Positions 6,675 to 14,427 are shown, counted from the first letter of the stretch. The stretch: 18,311 bases of DNA from CAVRZY01 sp963725415 (GCA_963725415.1 CAVRZY010000114.1:1-18311); one strand, 5' to 3'. Notes: generated from the letters alone by a model not told the origin. Numbers and translations are program-made.

Positions 6675-7055
6675 TCAGATCCGGCGGACGCGGATCCGGA
6701 TCGCGGCGCCGGTCCTTTCGGCAACCACAAGGAAGGGTGGCGAGAGATCGAGGTTGCCCTGAAACAGCGCGGTTACGGTTTCAATGGTAAAGACGGACCG
6801 GATATGTCCGGGGCGAAGATAGACGATCCCCGTCGTCGGTTCGCCGGAGGCCACGGCCAGAGCGCCAAAGTCGCTGTCATGCGTCAGGATGACGCGATCC
6901 GTCGCCAAGGCTCGGCGCATGATCGTCAAGTCGTCCGCGCCAATCAACCCGCATCCCTTTATTTCCACAACGTCACAGCCTTGGCCGCGAAGGTAAGAAA
7001 TCACTTCGGGGTGGATGTTTTCATCGGCCAGGAAGCGGAATTCCCGCAGGTTCAA
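6675..7055 (-). CDS. DUF5615 PIN-like protein, probable toxin
   Basis: The 126-residue product belongs to the DUF5615 (PIN-like, Mut7-C-related) family, predicted RNases usually paired with a DUF433 antitoxin. Visible signature: FRFLADENIHPEVISYL (acidic pair near residues 11-12), GADDLTIMRRALATDRVILT and HDSDFGALAV (about 59-68), which supply the acidic residues of a PIN-type active site. The start is TTG at 7055, overlapping the stop of the antitoxin gene by four bases (TTGA), so the two are coupled. The gene ends 11 bp from the stop of rdgB on the other strand. RNase activity and toxicity are family inference, not visible here. Confidence 0.82.
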   Translation of the reverse strand: MNLREFRFLADENIHPEVISYLRGQGCDVVEIKGCGLIGADDLTIMRRALATDRVILTHDSDFGALAVASGEPTTGIVYLRPGHIRSVFTIETVTALFQGNLDLSPPFLVVAERTGAAIRIRVRRI

Positions 7056-7282
7056 CGGGGAACCTCAACCTCCAGCACTACCTCGTTGCGCAGGAATCGC
7101 GCCGCGTACCGCACGGCCTCCTCGAGGTCCTCGGCAGAGAGATGCGGATAAGCGGCCAGGATGTCATCGCGAGAGGCCCCGCTGGCGAGCAGTTCCAAAA
7201 TGAACTCCACGCTGACACGAGTCCCTCTGACGCACGGCTTCCCGCCAAGGATGGCAGGGTCTGAACAGATGCGGCTAAACAA
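7052..7282 (-). CDS. DUF433 protein, probable antitoxin of the DUF5615 pair
   Basis: The 76-residue DUF433 (Vap-B-like winged helix) product shows the typical core DPAILGGKPCVRGTRVSVEF, ILELLASGASRDDILAAYP and LSAEDLEEAVRYAARFL. These proteins bind DNA and are thought to neutralise the neighbouring DUF5615 protein and autorepress the operon. The start is TTG at 7282, chosen because a strong AAGGAG ribosome binding site lies about 7 nt upstream. A TATGAT hexamer on the minus strand (7300-7305) could be the -10 box. Antitoxin first, toxin second, with a 4-bp overlap, is the usual order. It lies 56 bp downstream of the epimerase gene, so some cotranscription is possible. Confidence 0.82.
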   Translation of the reverse strand: MFSRICSDPAILGGKPCVRGTRVSVEFILELLASGASRDDILAAYPHLSAEDLEEAVRYAARFLRNEVVLEVEVPR

Positions 7283-7338
7283 CCAGCTCTCCTTGCCTCA
7301 TCATATCACTGGTCCGGGACAGCCCGGCGAGGACGGAA

Positions 7339-8370
7339 TCAGAACCCGCTGGGGCGGATCCAGAAGCTCTCGCGCCAGGCCCCGCCCGGCGGAACTGATT
7401 GCAGCTCCTTGTAGATGCCCTGGTGGGCCAGGTTGAAGGCGTTGGTGATGGCCGACATGGGTTCGAAGCAGATGAAGTTTCGCCCCTGCGGCGCGTAGAC
7501 TACCGCGACCGTGTACTTCGGGCCATAGAGCACCGAGATCTTCTCGTTGCCCCCCTGCACGAAGAACTCGGCGCGCCCGCTGGCGTCCCTGACCAGGTTG
7601 CTGAAGACGTCGTCGAGCTGCGTGCCCTCCAACGGCAGCGGGTCGGCGAAGGACTGCGGTTTCCGCTCGCCGGTGGGAATCAGGAGGTTCGATAGCACCA
7701 GGTGGTCGCGTGCCGCCAGGTGCACTTTCCACTGGTCTCGCGGCGCGTCGTACAACTGATAGTAGGCGTGGTAGCTGATCGACACGGGCATGGGCTCCGT
7801 GGAGTGATTCTTGAGCAGCGTCTCCACTTCCAGAACCCCATCCTGAAGCCGGTGAGTCATCTCGATGGTGTGCGCGAATGGAAATTGCGCGATCAAGTCC
7901 GGGTATTTCCAGAACTCCAGCCGGCTGGTCGTCTCGGCCAGCTTCTTGTCCGACTTCAAGCTGACCACCTCCCAGGCCGACCAGTACACCAGCAGGCCGT
8001 GGATAGGCTTTTGGTTCGCGTCCCGGCGCCAGTTGCCCAGCTCCGGATTCAGCAAGTATTTCTTCCCGTTCGCGTAGAAGGCGTCCTGGTCCAGCCGGTT
8101 GGCCCACGGCGCCAGGAACGGATTCCCGCATTGCACGGGCTTGGCCTTGAATTCGCTGAGCCTCGAAAAGGGAAACCAGAACAGGTTCTTCCCCTTGACC
8201 TTCAGCTCGTAAGCGATGTTGCCGATCGAGGGCACGATCGAGACTTCGGTCTGGTGCGCTCGATCCGTGAGCCGCACCACCTCGATCGAATCGACCACAA
8301 TTTTTTGCGCGGAGTAGTTTTGAGCGTTGGCCATAATCGTTACCAGCAGCAGAAGGAAAGAGAGTCTCAT
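7339..8370 (-). CDS. Exported aldose 1-epimerase (GalM-like)
   Basis: The 343-residue mature-plus-signal product interconverts alpha and beta anomers of sugars in this family. The start at 8370 (ATG) gives MRLSFLLLLVTIMANAQ, a Sec signal peptide, so the enzyme should be periplasmic; AGGAAG lies upstream. A longer frame to 8460 exists but would put the signal peptide 30 residues inside. Family motifs: CGNPFLAPWANRL (about 81-93), KPIHGLLVYW with His124, SISYHAYYQL with His201 (catalytic acid in GalM) and FEPMSAITNAFN with Glu303 (catalytic base). The ATG overlaps the stop of the upstream Cys-rich gene (ATGA), so the two are translationally coupled. Substrate not determinable. Confidence 0.85.
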   Translation of the reverse strand: MRLSFLLLLVTIMANAQNYSAQKIVVDSIEVVRLTDRAHQTEVSIVPSIGNIAYELKVKGKNLFWFPFSRLSEFKAKPVQCGNPFLAPWANRLDQDAFYANGKKYLLNPELGNWRRDANQKPIHGLLVYWSAWEVVSLKSDKKLAETTSRLEFWKYPDLIAQFPFAHTIEMTHRLQDGVLEVETLLKNHSTEPMPVSISYHAYYQLYDAPRDQWKVHLAARDHLVLSNLLIPTGERKPQSFADPLPLEGTQLDDVFSNLVRDASGRAEFFVQGGNEKISVLYGPKYTVAVVYAPQGRNFICFEPMSAITNAFNLAHQGIYKELQSVPPGGAWRESFWIRPSGF

Positions 8371-8775
8371 GGTTGGACTTCCTGGAGATCGAGATTGGTT
8401 TCTTGCTGACAGCACATACATCTTCCGGGCGTGTAGGTCCGGATTGAACACACCGGGCACCAGTAGCTGATCGTATACTTTTTCCCGCTCTTGTGCAGGA
8501 ACATGGCCCCTTTGCTGGTGTAGGGATCGATGCGGAACTCATCCGGCGCAGTGAGGTGGCCGGTTACTTCCAGTTCCGCTCCCCGGATGCGCTTATCGTT
8601 CAACACCCCCACGGTTTCCTGGTCCCCATCCAGCGCAATCAGTCTCCCCGCGGTGAGCCTCCAAAGCAGCTTTCTTGCCTTCCCTCTGAATCAGCTTCCC
8701 CCGCAGGGTGGTCTCAGGAGCGGCGAAACAGAGAATGCCAGCACACAGGATCAGCAACAACATTCTGCACGGCAT
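8367..8775 (-). CDS. Small secreted Cys-rich protein, frameshifted; coupled to the epimerase
   Basis: Two partial frames join into one ~135-residue protein if one base is removed from the CCCC at 8646-8649. The first frame gives a signal peptide (MPCRMLLLILCAGILCFAAP) followed by LRGKLIQREGKKAALEAHRG. The second continues RLIALDGDQETVGVLNDKRI, a small beta-rich domain with GHLTAPDEFRIDP, and a C-terminal metal- or redox-type cluster YWCPVCSIRTYTPGRCMCCQ (CxxC-x9-CxCC). Exported, with five clustered Cys, it might bind a metal or be disulfide-rich. I do not recognise a named family. The stop overlaps the epimerase ATG by four bases. The ATG at 8775 is the chosen start, with an internal ATG at 8763 as alternative; the ribosome binding site is weak. 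Only the indel breaks it. Confidence 0.6.
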
Positions 8776-8784
8776 TCTATTCTC

Positions 8785-8790
8785 ATTCTA
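8785..8790 (-). promoter_or_regulatory. -10-like box TAGAAT in front of the Cys-rich gene
   Basis: On the minus strand TAGAAT lies nine bases before the ATG at 8775, predicting a very short leader. The same hexamer at eight bases precedes the transglutaminase. No -35 is evident. Confidence 0.33.
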
Positions 8791-8823
8791 TCGCCCTGAT
8801 ACTCGCATGATTTGGGAACCGCT

Positions 8824-8854
8824 GGCTGAAGGCTGACGGCTGATGGCTAACGGC
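8824..8854 (+). repeat. GGCTGAN heptad tandem repeat upstream of lutA
   Basis: Four consecutive 7-bp units are seen: GGCTGAA, GGCTGAC, GGCTGAT, GGCTAAC, plus a partial GGC. The array ends nine bases before the -10 hexamer of lutA, so it covers the place where a -35 or an activator site would be. It resembles heptameric short tandem repeats found between genes in other phyla. It could also bind a regulator of lactate use. See the degenerate copy before the SIS gene. Confidence 0.55.
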
Positions 8855-8859
8855 CGCAG

Positions 8860-8868
8860 TGCTACAAT
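8860..8868 (+). promoter_or_regulatory. Extended -10 promoter (TG-C-TACAAT) of lutA
   Basis: TG at 8860-8861 and TACAAT at 8863-8868 form a good extended -10. The lutA ATG begins at 8878, nine bases after the hexamer, so the expected transcript starts within a few bases of the ATG. No ribosome binding site is visible between them, in line with leaderless translation. Confidence 0.5.
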
Positions 8869-8877
8869 CTCAGATTC

Positions 8878-9601
8878 ATGCCTCGGGTTTCGCTGTTCGT
8901 AACCTGCATCATCGAGCAGTTTTTCCCGGAGGTCGGCATGGCCGTGGCGGACGTGCTGGAACGAATCGGCTACACGGTCGATTTCCCCGAGGCCCAGACC
9001 TGCTGCGGCCAGCCCGCCTTCAACAGCGGTTATCGCGAGGAGGCGCGGCAGGTGGCGCGCCATTTCCTGGAGGTCTTTCGCCACGCCGACTACGTGGTGG
9101 TCCCCTCGGGATCCTGCGCCTCCATGATCACGCATCATTTTGCGGATCTCTTCCACAAAGAGCCTTACTGGCTGGAACAGACCCGCCGGTTGGAGCCCAG
9201 GGTGTGGGAGTTTTCCAGGTTTCTGCTGGAAGTGGCCCGCGTGGAAGACGTGGGAGCGCGTTTCCCCCATCTGGTCACGTATCACGATAGCTGTCACGCC
9301 CTGCGCTGGCTGGGAATCAAGGAGGGGCCCCGGCGGCTGCTCTGGAAAGTGCGCGACCTGCGGCTGCGCGAGATGGAGCCCGCCGAGGAGTGCTGCGGGT
9401 TCGGTGGCACCTTCGCGGTGAAGTTCGCCGAGGTCTCGGGCAGCATAGCCCGCACCAAGCTGGACGCAATCCGACAGACGGGCGCAGAGGTGGTGGTGTC
9501 GGTGGACTTCGAGTTGCCTGCTCCAGATTCGGGGCGCCCTCTCTCGCGCGGGCCTGCCCATCCGCACCATGCATTTGGCCGAGGTGCTCGCTCATCGCTA
9601 G
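8878..9601 (+). CDS. lutA: Lactate utilization protein A (LutA), frameshifted near its 3' end
   Basis: This is the cysteine-rich-domain subunit of the LutABC complex, which oxidises L-lactate to pyruvate. The N-terminus (MPRVSLFVTCIIEQFFPEVG) and two CCG domains are intact: TCCGQPAFNSGYREEA (about 41-56) and ECCGFGGTFAVKF (about 171-183), with DSCHALRWLG between them. After GAEVVVSVD the frame breaks. Removing one T from the TT at 9508-9509 gives SSCLLQIRGALSRAGL, LPIRTMHLAEVLAHR and a stop at 9599-9601, the canonical C-terminus (240 residues). As written, the first frame runs on to 10080 across lutB, which is not believable. First gene of lutABC; the 9-bp gap before lutB implies an operon. 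Indel error likeliest. Confidence 0.9.
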
Positions 9602-9610
9602 TTCCTGCCC

Positions 9611-11050
9611 ATGATGGCCTCGCACCAGCAGAAGATCCGCCACACGCTGGACGACCCCAGGTTGCAGTCGGCCATTTATGCTGCCTCGGGCCGTTTGATG
9701 GAGCAGCGCAGCCACGCCGTGGCCCCCTCCGCCCTTCCCGATTACCAGGAACTCCGCACCCAGGCCAACCTCATCAAGAAACACGCCATCGAAAACCTCG
9801 ATTACTACCTCCAGCAGTTCGAGTCGAACCTGACCTCGCAGGGCGGTCGCGTCATCTACGCCAGGGATGGCAGCGAGGTGGTCAGTTTCCTGATTGGGTT
9901 GGCCCAAAACAAGCAGGCCAGGCTGGTGGTCAAGTCGAAGTCCATGACCACCGAAGAGATCGGCTTGACCGATCGCCTCCAGCACAACCAGCTCGAGACC
10001 GTGGAGACCGACTTGGGCGAGTTCATCGTGCAACTAGCGGGCGAGCGCCCGTATCATATAGTTGCACCGGCGCTTCATAAGACGCGGTACGACGTGGCGG
10101 AGATCTTCAGCCAGCGGCTGGGCGTCGAGCGCGAGGTCGTTCCCGAGAAGCAGACCAAGATTGCGCGCTGGGTTCTCCGGCAGAAATTTTTGGCCGCCGA
10201 CATCGGTCTCACCGGCGCTAATTTTCTGGTGGCGGATTCCGGCGCGGTAGTGCTGGTCGAGAACGAGGGCAACATACGGCTGGCCACCACAGCGCCCAAA
10301 GTGCACGTGGCGGTCGCCGGTATCGAGAAAATCATCCCGCGCGCGCAAGACCTGGCGGTGTTTCTGAAGCTGCTGGGCCGCAGCGCCACCGGTCAGCCGC
10401 TTAGCGTGTACACTTCGTTTCTCTGCGGCCCGCGGCGGCCCAGCGAGATCGACGGACCAGAAGAGTTCTATGTGGTGCTGCTGGACAACGGGCGCACCAA
10501 GCTGTTAGGGGACCGCGAGAAGCGCCAGTCGCTGTACTGCATCCGCTGCGGCGCTTGCCTGAATCACTGTCCGGTCTACCGCAAGATCGGTGGCCACAAC
10601 TACCCGTGGACCTATTCGGGGCCGATCGGCGCCATCCTCACGCCGCAATTCCAGGGAGTGATGCAGGCGCCCTGGCTGCCCTTCGCCTCCAGCTTGTGCG
10701 GCGCCTGCGCGGAAGTCTGCCCGGTGAAGATCGACATCCCGAGACTACTGCTGGAGCTGCGTTCGGAAGTGAAGAAGGCGGAAGCCCGCGAACGCCAGAG
10801 TCGCCTGGAGCGGCTGGGCTTCCGCCTATGGGCTTGGGTCATGCGGCATCCTCGGATTTATGAAATGCTCGGACTGGCAGCGGCGGCCGTGCTGGCGAGC
10901 CAGGAGTCGAACGGGCGCCTCCGCCGGCCGCCGGCTCTGCTGAACCGGGGGCCGCTGCGGGCCTGGTTCAGCCAGCGGGACCTGCCGGCGCTTCCGGAGC
11001 GAAGCTTTCGACAGGCGTGGCGTACGCGCGCCCGGGTGACTCACGACTGA
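9611..11050 (+). CDS. lutB: Lactate utilization iron-sulfur protein LutB
   Basis: The 479-residue product is full length for LutB. It has an N-terminal LUD domain (GLTGANFLVADSGAVVLVEN, about 199-218, and TTAPKVHVAVAGIEKI) and two ferredoxin-type cysteine clusters, CIRCGACLNHCPVY (about 310-323) and CGACAEVCPVKIDIP (about 363-377), each expected to hold a [4Fe-4S] cluster. Electrons from lactate would pass along these to a carrier. The start is ATG 9611; a second ATG follows directly. No frame problems. The stop overlaps the lutC ATG by one base (TGATG). The protein is cytoplasmic. Confidence 0.95.
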   Translation: MMASHQQKIRHTLDDPRLQSAIYAASGRLMEQRSHAVAPSALPDYQELRTQANLIKKHAIENLDYYLQQFESNLTSQGGRVIYARDGSEVVSFLIGLAQNKQARLVVKSKSMTTEEIGLTDRLQHNQLETVETDLGEFIVQLAGERPYHIVAPALHKTRYDVAEIFSQRLGVEREVVPEKQTKIARWVLRQKFLAADIGLTGANFLVADSGAVVLVENEGNIRLATTAPKVHVAVAGIEKIIPRAQDLAVFLKLLGRSATGQPLSVYTSFLCGPRRPSEIDGPEEFYVVLLDNGRTKLLGDREKRQSLYCIRCGACLNHCPVYRKIGGHNYPWTYSGPIGAILTPQFQGVMQAPWLPFASSLCGACAEVCPVKIDIPRLLLELRSEVKKAEARERQSRLERLGFRLWAWVMRHPRIYEMLGLAAAAVLASQESNGRLRRPPALLNRGPLRAWFSQRDLPALPERSFRQAWRTRARVTHD

Positions 11051-11682
11051 TGCCTCGCGAATACATTCTGCACAAGACGCGCACCGCCCTGGGGCGGAGC
11101 GTGGGGCAACCGCCGGCTCTGCCGCCGCCCGTGCGGATGCGTCTGGCCGAGCTCGATATCGAGGCGCGCATCCAGCTTTTCCTGGAGCAGATCGAAAAAC
11201 TGGCGGGGAAAACCAGGCTTGCCTGCTCGCACGCCGAGGCCTGCGCTTACCTGGAGACCCTGCTGGCGGGCGCGCCTGCGGTTGCCTCCAACGCTCCGTT
11301 TCTCCGCCACTGCGGCATCACGCGCCTGTCGTCGGTCCGCACTGGTTTCACCGATGCAGCCGAGCTGCGCGCCGCCTGCGCCGCGGCGCATTTCGGCATC
11401 ACCGGCGCCGATTACGCGTTGGCGGACACCGGCACCCTGGTGTTGCTTTCTTCCAGCCAGGAGGCGCGGCTGATCTCGCTGCTGCCTCCCGTGCACGTGG
11501 CAGTGGTGCCGCGAGAAAAGATTCTTACCGGGTTGGACGAGCTGCTGGCGCTGCTGCCGCAGCCAGCCGCCCAGACCAGTTCTATGGTCTTGATCACCGG
11601 CCCTAGCCGCACCGCGGATATCGAACAAATCCTGGTGCGAGGCGTGCATGGGCCGGGGGAGATTCACGTCGTGGTAGTCTAG
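11050..11682 (+). CDS. lutC: Lactate utilization protein C (LutC, LUD domain)
   Basis: The 210-residue product is the small LUD-domain subunit of lactate oxidation. The start is ATG 11050, overlapping the lutB stop; an earlier in-frame ATG (11017) would lie inside lutB and is less likely. The diagnostic segment FGITGADYALADTGTLVLLS is followed by EARLISLLPPVHVAVVPREK, the conserved LUD core, and ITGPSRTADIEQILVRGVHG near the C-terminus. It is coupled to lutB and followed after 16 bp by an outer-membrane protein gene. Its catalytic role in the complex is not defined even in the family. Confidence 0.93.
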   Translation: MPREYILHKTRTALGRSVGQPPALPPPVRMRLAELDIEARIQLFLEQIEKLAGKTRLACSHAEACAYLETLLAGAPAVASNAPFLRHCGITRLSSVRTGFTDAAELRAACAAAHFGITGADYALADTGTLVLLSSSQEARLISLLPPVHVAVVPREKILTGLDELLALLPQPAAQTSSMVLITGPSRTADIEQILVRGVHGPGEIHVVVV

Positions 11683-11698
11683 CCAAGAAGGAGATCCA

Positions 11699-12310
11699 AT
11701 GAGACGGTGGGTTTTCATGTTGCTGTTCCTGGGCTCTGCTGCGGGGGCCTTCGCCCAACTGGGCGAAATCTCGCTCAGCTTCGGCACCTCCAGGCTCAGA
11801 AATAAAGATCTGGGTACCCTGACCGGAAGTACCGACACAGGCGCCCCAGCGACCTTCACGGCGACCGCCGAGACCAACTTCCACTTCGCAGTCCGCTTCA
11901 CCGTGAACAGCCGGAGATTCTTCGGGCACGAGTTCGGCTATGCCTACAGCCGGGGGAAGCTGGTCTTCAACACCACTCCCAAGCAGGAAGTGGGCATGCC
12001 GGTTCACCAGGGCTTCTACGATTTCCTGGCCTATGCCACCCCGGAAGGTTCCAAGGTGCGGCCTTTTGCCGCCGGCGGCGGGCACTTCAGCACGTTCTAT
12101 CCCCCGGGGGCCTCTGTTTTCCAGGGCAACGGCGTAACCAAGTTCGGCTTGAACTACGGCGGCGGCATCAAAGTCCGCCTCACCGAGGTCTTCCTGCTGC
12201 GGCTGGATGCCCGCGACTATTTCCAGGGCAAACCTGATCTCGGGCTGGCCGATCGGAAGGGGATGCTTCACCAGTTGGAGGTCTCGGCCGGCTTGGCCTT
12301 CACCTTCTGA
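11699..12310 (+). CDS. Outer-membrane beta-barrel-like protein
   Basis: The 203-residue product starts with a signal peptide (MRRWVFMLLFLGSAAGAFAQ, cleavage about residue 19). Alternating polar and hydrophobic strands follow, for example NFHFAVRFTVNSRRFFGHEF and KFGLNYGGGIKVRLTEVFLL, and the chain ends in aromatic ...AGLAFTF. A terminal Phe and amphipathic strands are the hallmark of small OmpA/OmpW-type barrels folded by the BAM complex. A good ribosome binding site (AAGGAG) lies about 6 nt before ATG 11699. It is 16 bp after lutC, so it may be cotranscribed. Ligand or role is not recognised; transport or a structural role are both possible. Confidence 0.75.
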   Translation: MRRWVFMLLFLGSAAGAFAQLGEISLSFGTSRLRNKDLGTLTGSTDTGAPATFTATAETNFHFAVRFTVNSRRFFGHEFGYAYSRGKLVFNTTPKQEVGMPVHQGFYDFLAYATPEGSKVRPFAAGGGHFSTFYPPGASVFQGNGVTKFGLNYGGGIKVRLTEVFLLRLDARDYFQGKPDLGLADRKGMLHQLEVSAGLAFTF

Positions 12311-12350
12311 GGCATCACGCAAAAAATCTGCTTGCCCCTCGGGGCGTTTC

Positions 12351-12356
12351 GATACA
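12351..12356 (+). promoter_or_regulatory. Weak -10-like box GATACA upstream of speA
   Basis: GATACA ends 27 nt before the TTG at 12384. The leader would hold GAGAGGAG as ribosome binding site. TTGCCC at 12332-12337 is too close (13 bp) for a standard -35. A short GCCC/GGGC hairpin (12334-12345) lies just upstream and might close the preceding transcript. Confidence 0.2.
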
Positions 12357-12383
12357 CACTTAGAAGCGGAGAGGAGCCTCAAG

Positions 12384-14324
12384 TTGAAGTCGGCCGACAC
12401 CATCGCCTTGAGGGAGCCGGCGGAACGCTGGACCACCGCCGACGCCAGCGAATTCTATGACGTGGCCAGTTGGGGCAAGGGCTATTTCTCGGTGGGCGAC
12501 AACGGCCACCTGTGGGTGCATCCCGGCAAAGACCCCTCTCGTGGCATCGACCTGAAGGAACTGGTGGACACGCTGGTGCTGCGTGGCATCTCCCTGCCCA
12601 TCCTGATCCGCTTCGGGGAGATTCTCCGGCACCGCCTCAGCGAGATCCACCAAGCCTTCCAGGGCGCCATCTCCGAGCACGGCTACCGCGGCGGCTATCG
12701 CTGCGTCTATCCCATCAAGGTCAACCAGCAGCGCCAGGTGGTCGAAGAAGTGTTTCAGTTTGGCCGGCCCTTCGGGTTCGGCCTGGAGGCCGGCTCGAAA
12801 CCCGAGCTGCTGGCCGTGCTGGCGGTGGCCGACAACGAGACGCCCATCATCTGCAACGGCTTTAAAGACGACGAGTACATCGAGATGGTCATGCTGGCCA
12901 AGAAGATTGGCCGGCAGATCATCCCGGTGGTCGAGAAATACACCGAGCTGGACCTGATCACCGAGCACGCCCAGCGCATTGGCGTCCGGCCGACTATCGG
13001 GTTGCGGCTCAAACTGGCCAGCCGGGGCTCCGGGCGCTGGAAGTCCTCCGGCGGATACCGTTCCAAATTCGGGCTGACGGTGAGCGAAGCGCTGCGGGCG
13101 CTCGAGCAGCTCAAAGCCCTGGGCCTGGCGGACTGTCTGGAGCTGCTGCACTTCCACCTGGGCAGCCAGATCACCAACATTCGCCAGATCAAGGCTGCCG
13201 TGATCGAGTCGGCCAGAATCTACGTCGAGCTTTCCCGCGCCGGCGCCGGCTTGAAATGTCTCGACGTTGGCGGAGGCCTGGGCGTTGACTACGACGGTTC
13301 GCAGACCGATTTCGAGTCCAGCGTTAACTACACCCTCCAGGAGTACGCCAACGACGTGGTCTACCATATCCAGAACGTCTGCGACGAAGCCGGCGTGCCT
13401 CATCCCACCATCATTTCCGAAAGCGGGCGCGCCACCGTAGCCTATCACAGCATGCTGGTGTTCAACGTGCTAGGGGTCAGCGGGCTGGGCGAGCAGGAGG
13501 TCCTCCAGGAAGTGCCGCCGGATTCCGAGCAGCCGCTGATCGACCTTCAGGAGACCCACCGGTCGCTCAGCTCCAAGAACCTGCTGGAAGGTTTCCACGA
13601 CGCCCAGCAGGCCCTCGACCAGGCCCTCAACCTCTTCAGCTTGGGCTATCTCCCCCTGGAACAGCGGTGCCTGGCGGAAAACCTGTACTGGTTGATCTGC
13701 CGGCGGATTCAGCGCCTGGCCAAAGAGCTGGAGTACTTCCCGGAGGAGCTGGAGGGCCTGGACGCCATGCTGTCGGACACCTATTTCTGCAATTTCTCGC
13801 TGTTCCAGAGCATGCCCGATAGCTGGGCCATCAAGCAGTTGTTCCCCATCATGCCCATCCATCGCCTCCAAGAGCGCCCCAGCCGCAATGCCGTGCTGGG
13901 CGATGTCTCCTGCGATTCCGACGGCAAGATCGACCAGTTCATCGACCGGCGGGACGTCAAGCGCACCCTGGCCCTGCACGCCTTCAACGGTCAGGACTAC
14001 TACCTGGGCACCTTCCTGGTGGGCGCCTACCAGGAGATCCTGGGCGACCTGCACAACCTCTTCGGCGATACTAATGCCGTGCACGTCAGCCTGGATGGCA
14101 ACGGCGGCATCATCTTGGACACGGTCATCAAGGGCGACACGGTCCGCGAGGTGCTCGATTACGTGCAGTTCAACTCCGAGACCCTGCTGGCCCAGTTCCG
14201 CCGCGACATCGAAGCCGCCCTGCGCGAAGGCAAGATCGGCTACGAGGAATCCGGCCGCCTGCTGCGCTTCTATGAAGATGGCTTGCACGGCTACACGTAT
14301 TTGGAGGAAGCTCACCAGCGGTAG
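12384..14324 (+). CDS. speA: Biosynthetic arginine decarboxylase (PLP-dependent)
   Basis: The enzyme makes agmatine from arginine, the first step of the agmatine route to putrescine and spermidine. The 646-residue length and motif order fit SpeA: RCVYPIKVNQQRQVVEEVF with the PLP lysine at about 112, GLEAGSKPELLAVLA, LLHFHLGSQITNIRQIK (about 254-270), LDVGGGLGVDYDGSQ (about 293-307), ISESGRATVAYHSM (about 344-357) and the C-terminal catalytic CDSDGKIDQF with Cys about 510. The start is TTG at 12384, supported by GGAGAGGAG ending about 7 nt upstream; the frame is open further back, but that segment overlaps the outer-membrane gene and looks non-coding. Standalone gene here; no speB or other polyamine gene is beside it. 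Confidence 0.93.
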   Translation: MKSADTIALREPAERWTTADASEFYDVASWGKGYFSVGDNGHLWVHPGKDPSRGIDLKELVDTLVLRGISLPILIRFGEILRHRLSEIHQAFQGAISEHGYRGGYRCVYPIKVNQQRQVVEEVFQFGRPFGFGLEAGSKPELLAVLAVADNETPIICNGFKDDEYIEMVMLAKKIGRQIIPVVEKYTELDLITEHAQRIGVRPTIGLRLKLASRGSGRWKSSGGYRSKFGLTVSEALRALEQLKALGLADCLELLHFHLGSQITNIRQIKAAVIESARIYVELSRAGAGLKCLDVGGGLGVDYDGSQTDFESSVNYTLQEYANDVVYHIQNVCDEAGVPHPTIISESGRATVAYHSMLVFNVLGVSGLGEQEVLQEVPPDSEQPLIDLQETHRSLSSKNLLEGFHDAQQALDQALNLFSLGYLPLEQRCLAENLYWLICRRIQRLAKELEYFPEELEGLDAMLSDTYFCNFSLFQSMPDSWAIKQLFPIMPIHRLQERPSRNAVLGDVSCDSDGKIDQFIDRRDVKRTLALHAFNGQDYYLGTFLVGAYQEILGDLHNLFGDTNAVHVSLDGNGGIILDTVIKGDTVREVLDYVQFNSETLLAQFRRDIEAALREGKIGYEESGRLLRFYEDGLHGYTYLEEAHQR

Positions 14325-14346
14325 CGACAGCCTTCCAACCTGTTGC

Positions 14347-14363
14347 TTGCCGCGAAGCGGCAA
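14347..14363 (+). terminator. Hairpin after speA
   Basis: A perfect 7-bp stem, TTGCCGC/GCGGCAA, has a GAA triloop and starts 22 bp after the speA stop. A T5 run follows about 12 bases later rather than immediately, so an intrinsic terminator is plausible but not ideal. It separates speA from the hicBA promoter. Confidence 0.4.
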
Positions 14364-14410
14364 CGCGCCGTACTGTTTTTCTGGACGTCAGCACCATCGC
14401 CCAGTCGGCA

Positions 14411-14416
14411 TATAAT
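14411..14416 (+). promoter_or_regulatory. Consensus -10 box TATAAT of hicBA
   Basis: A perfect TATAAT lies 11 bases before the hicB ATG at 14428, predicting a leader of only a few bases. AGGTAGG overlaps this interval. No clear -35. HicB proteins often autorepress such a promoter, but this short HicB lacks an evident DNA-binding domain. Confidence 0.5.
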
Positions 14417-14427
14417 CTAGGTAGGTC

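Noticed and set aside
6664..7151. C-terminal extension of RdgB giving a 356-residue fusion
   Set aside because: The sequence after the break is antisense to the DUF433/DUF5615 genes and has no family features. Removing one G restores the normal RdgB end at 6663.
7301..8542. 413-codon minus-strand frame overlapping the epimerase
   Set aside because: It is a shifted frame of the epimerase gene; the epimerase frame has a signal peptide and all catalytic motifs.
9602..10080. LutA extended to 400 residues across lutB
   Set aside because: The extension is out of frame with intact lutB and rich in Pro/Arg/His. Removing one T restores the standard LutA end.
12360..13448. Long minus-strand frame opposite speA
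   Set aside because: It is a shadow of the arginine decarboxylase gene, with no domain or start context. The same applies to 13470-14363 and to 15401-16630 opposite korA.
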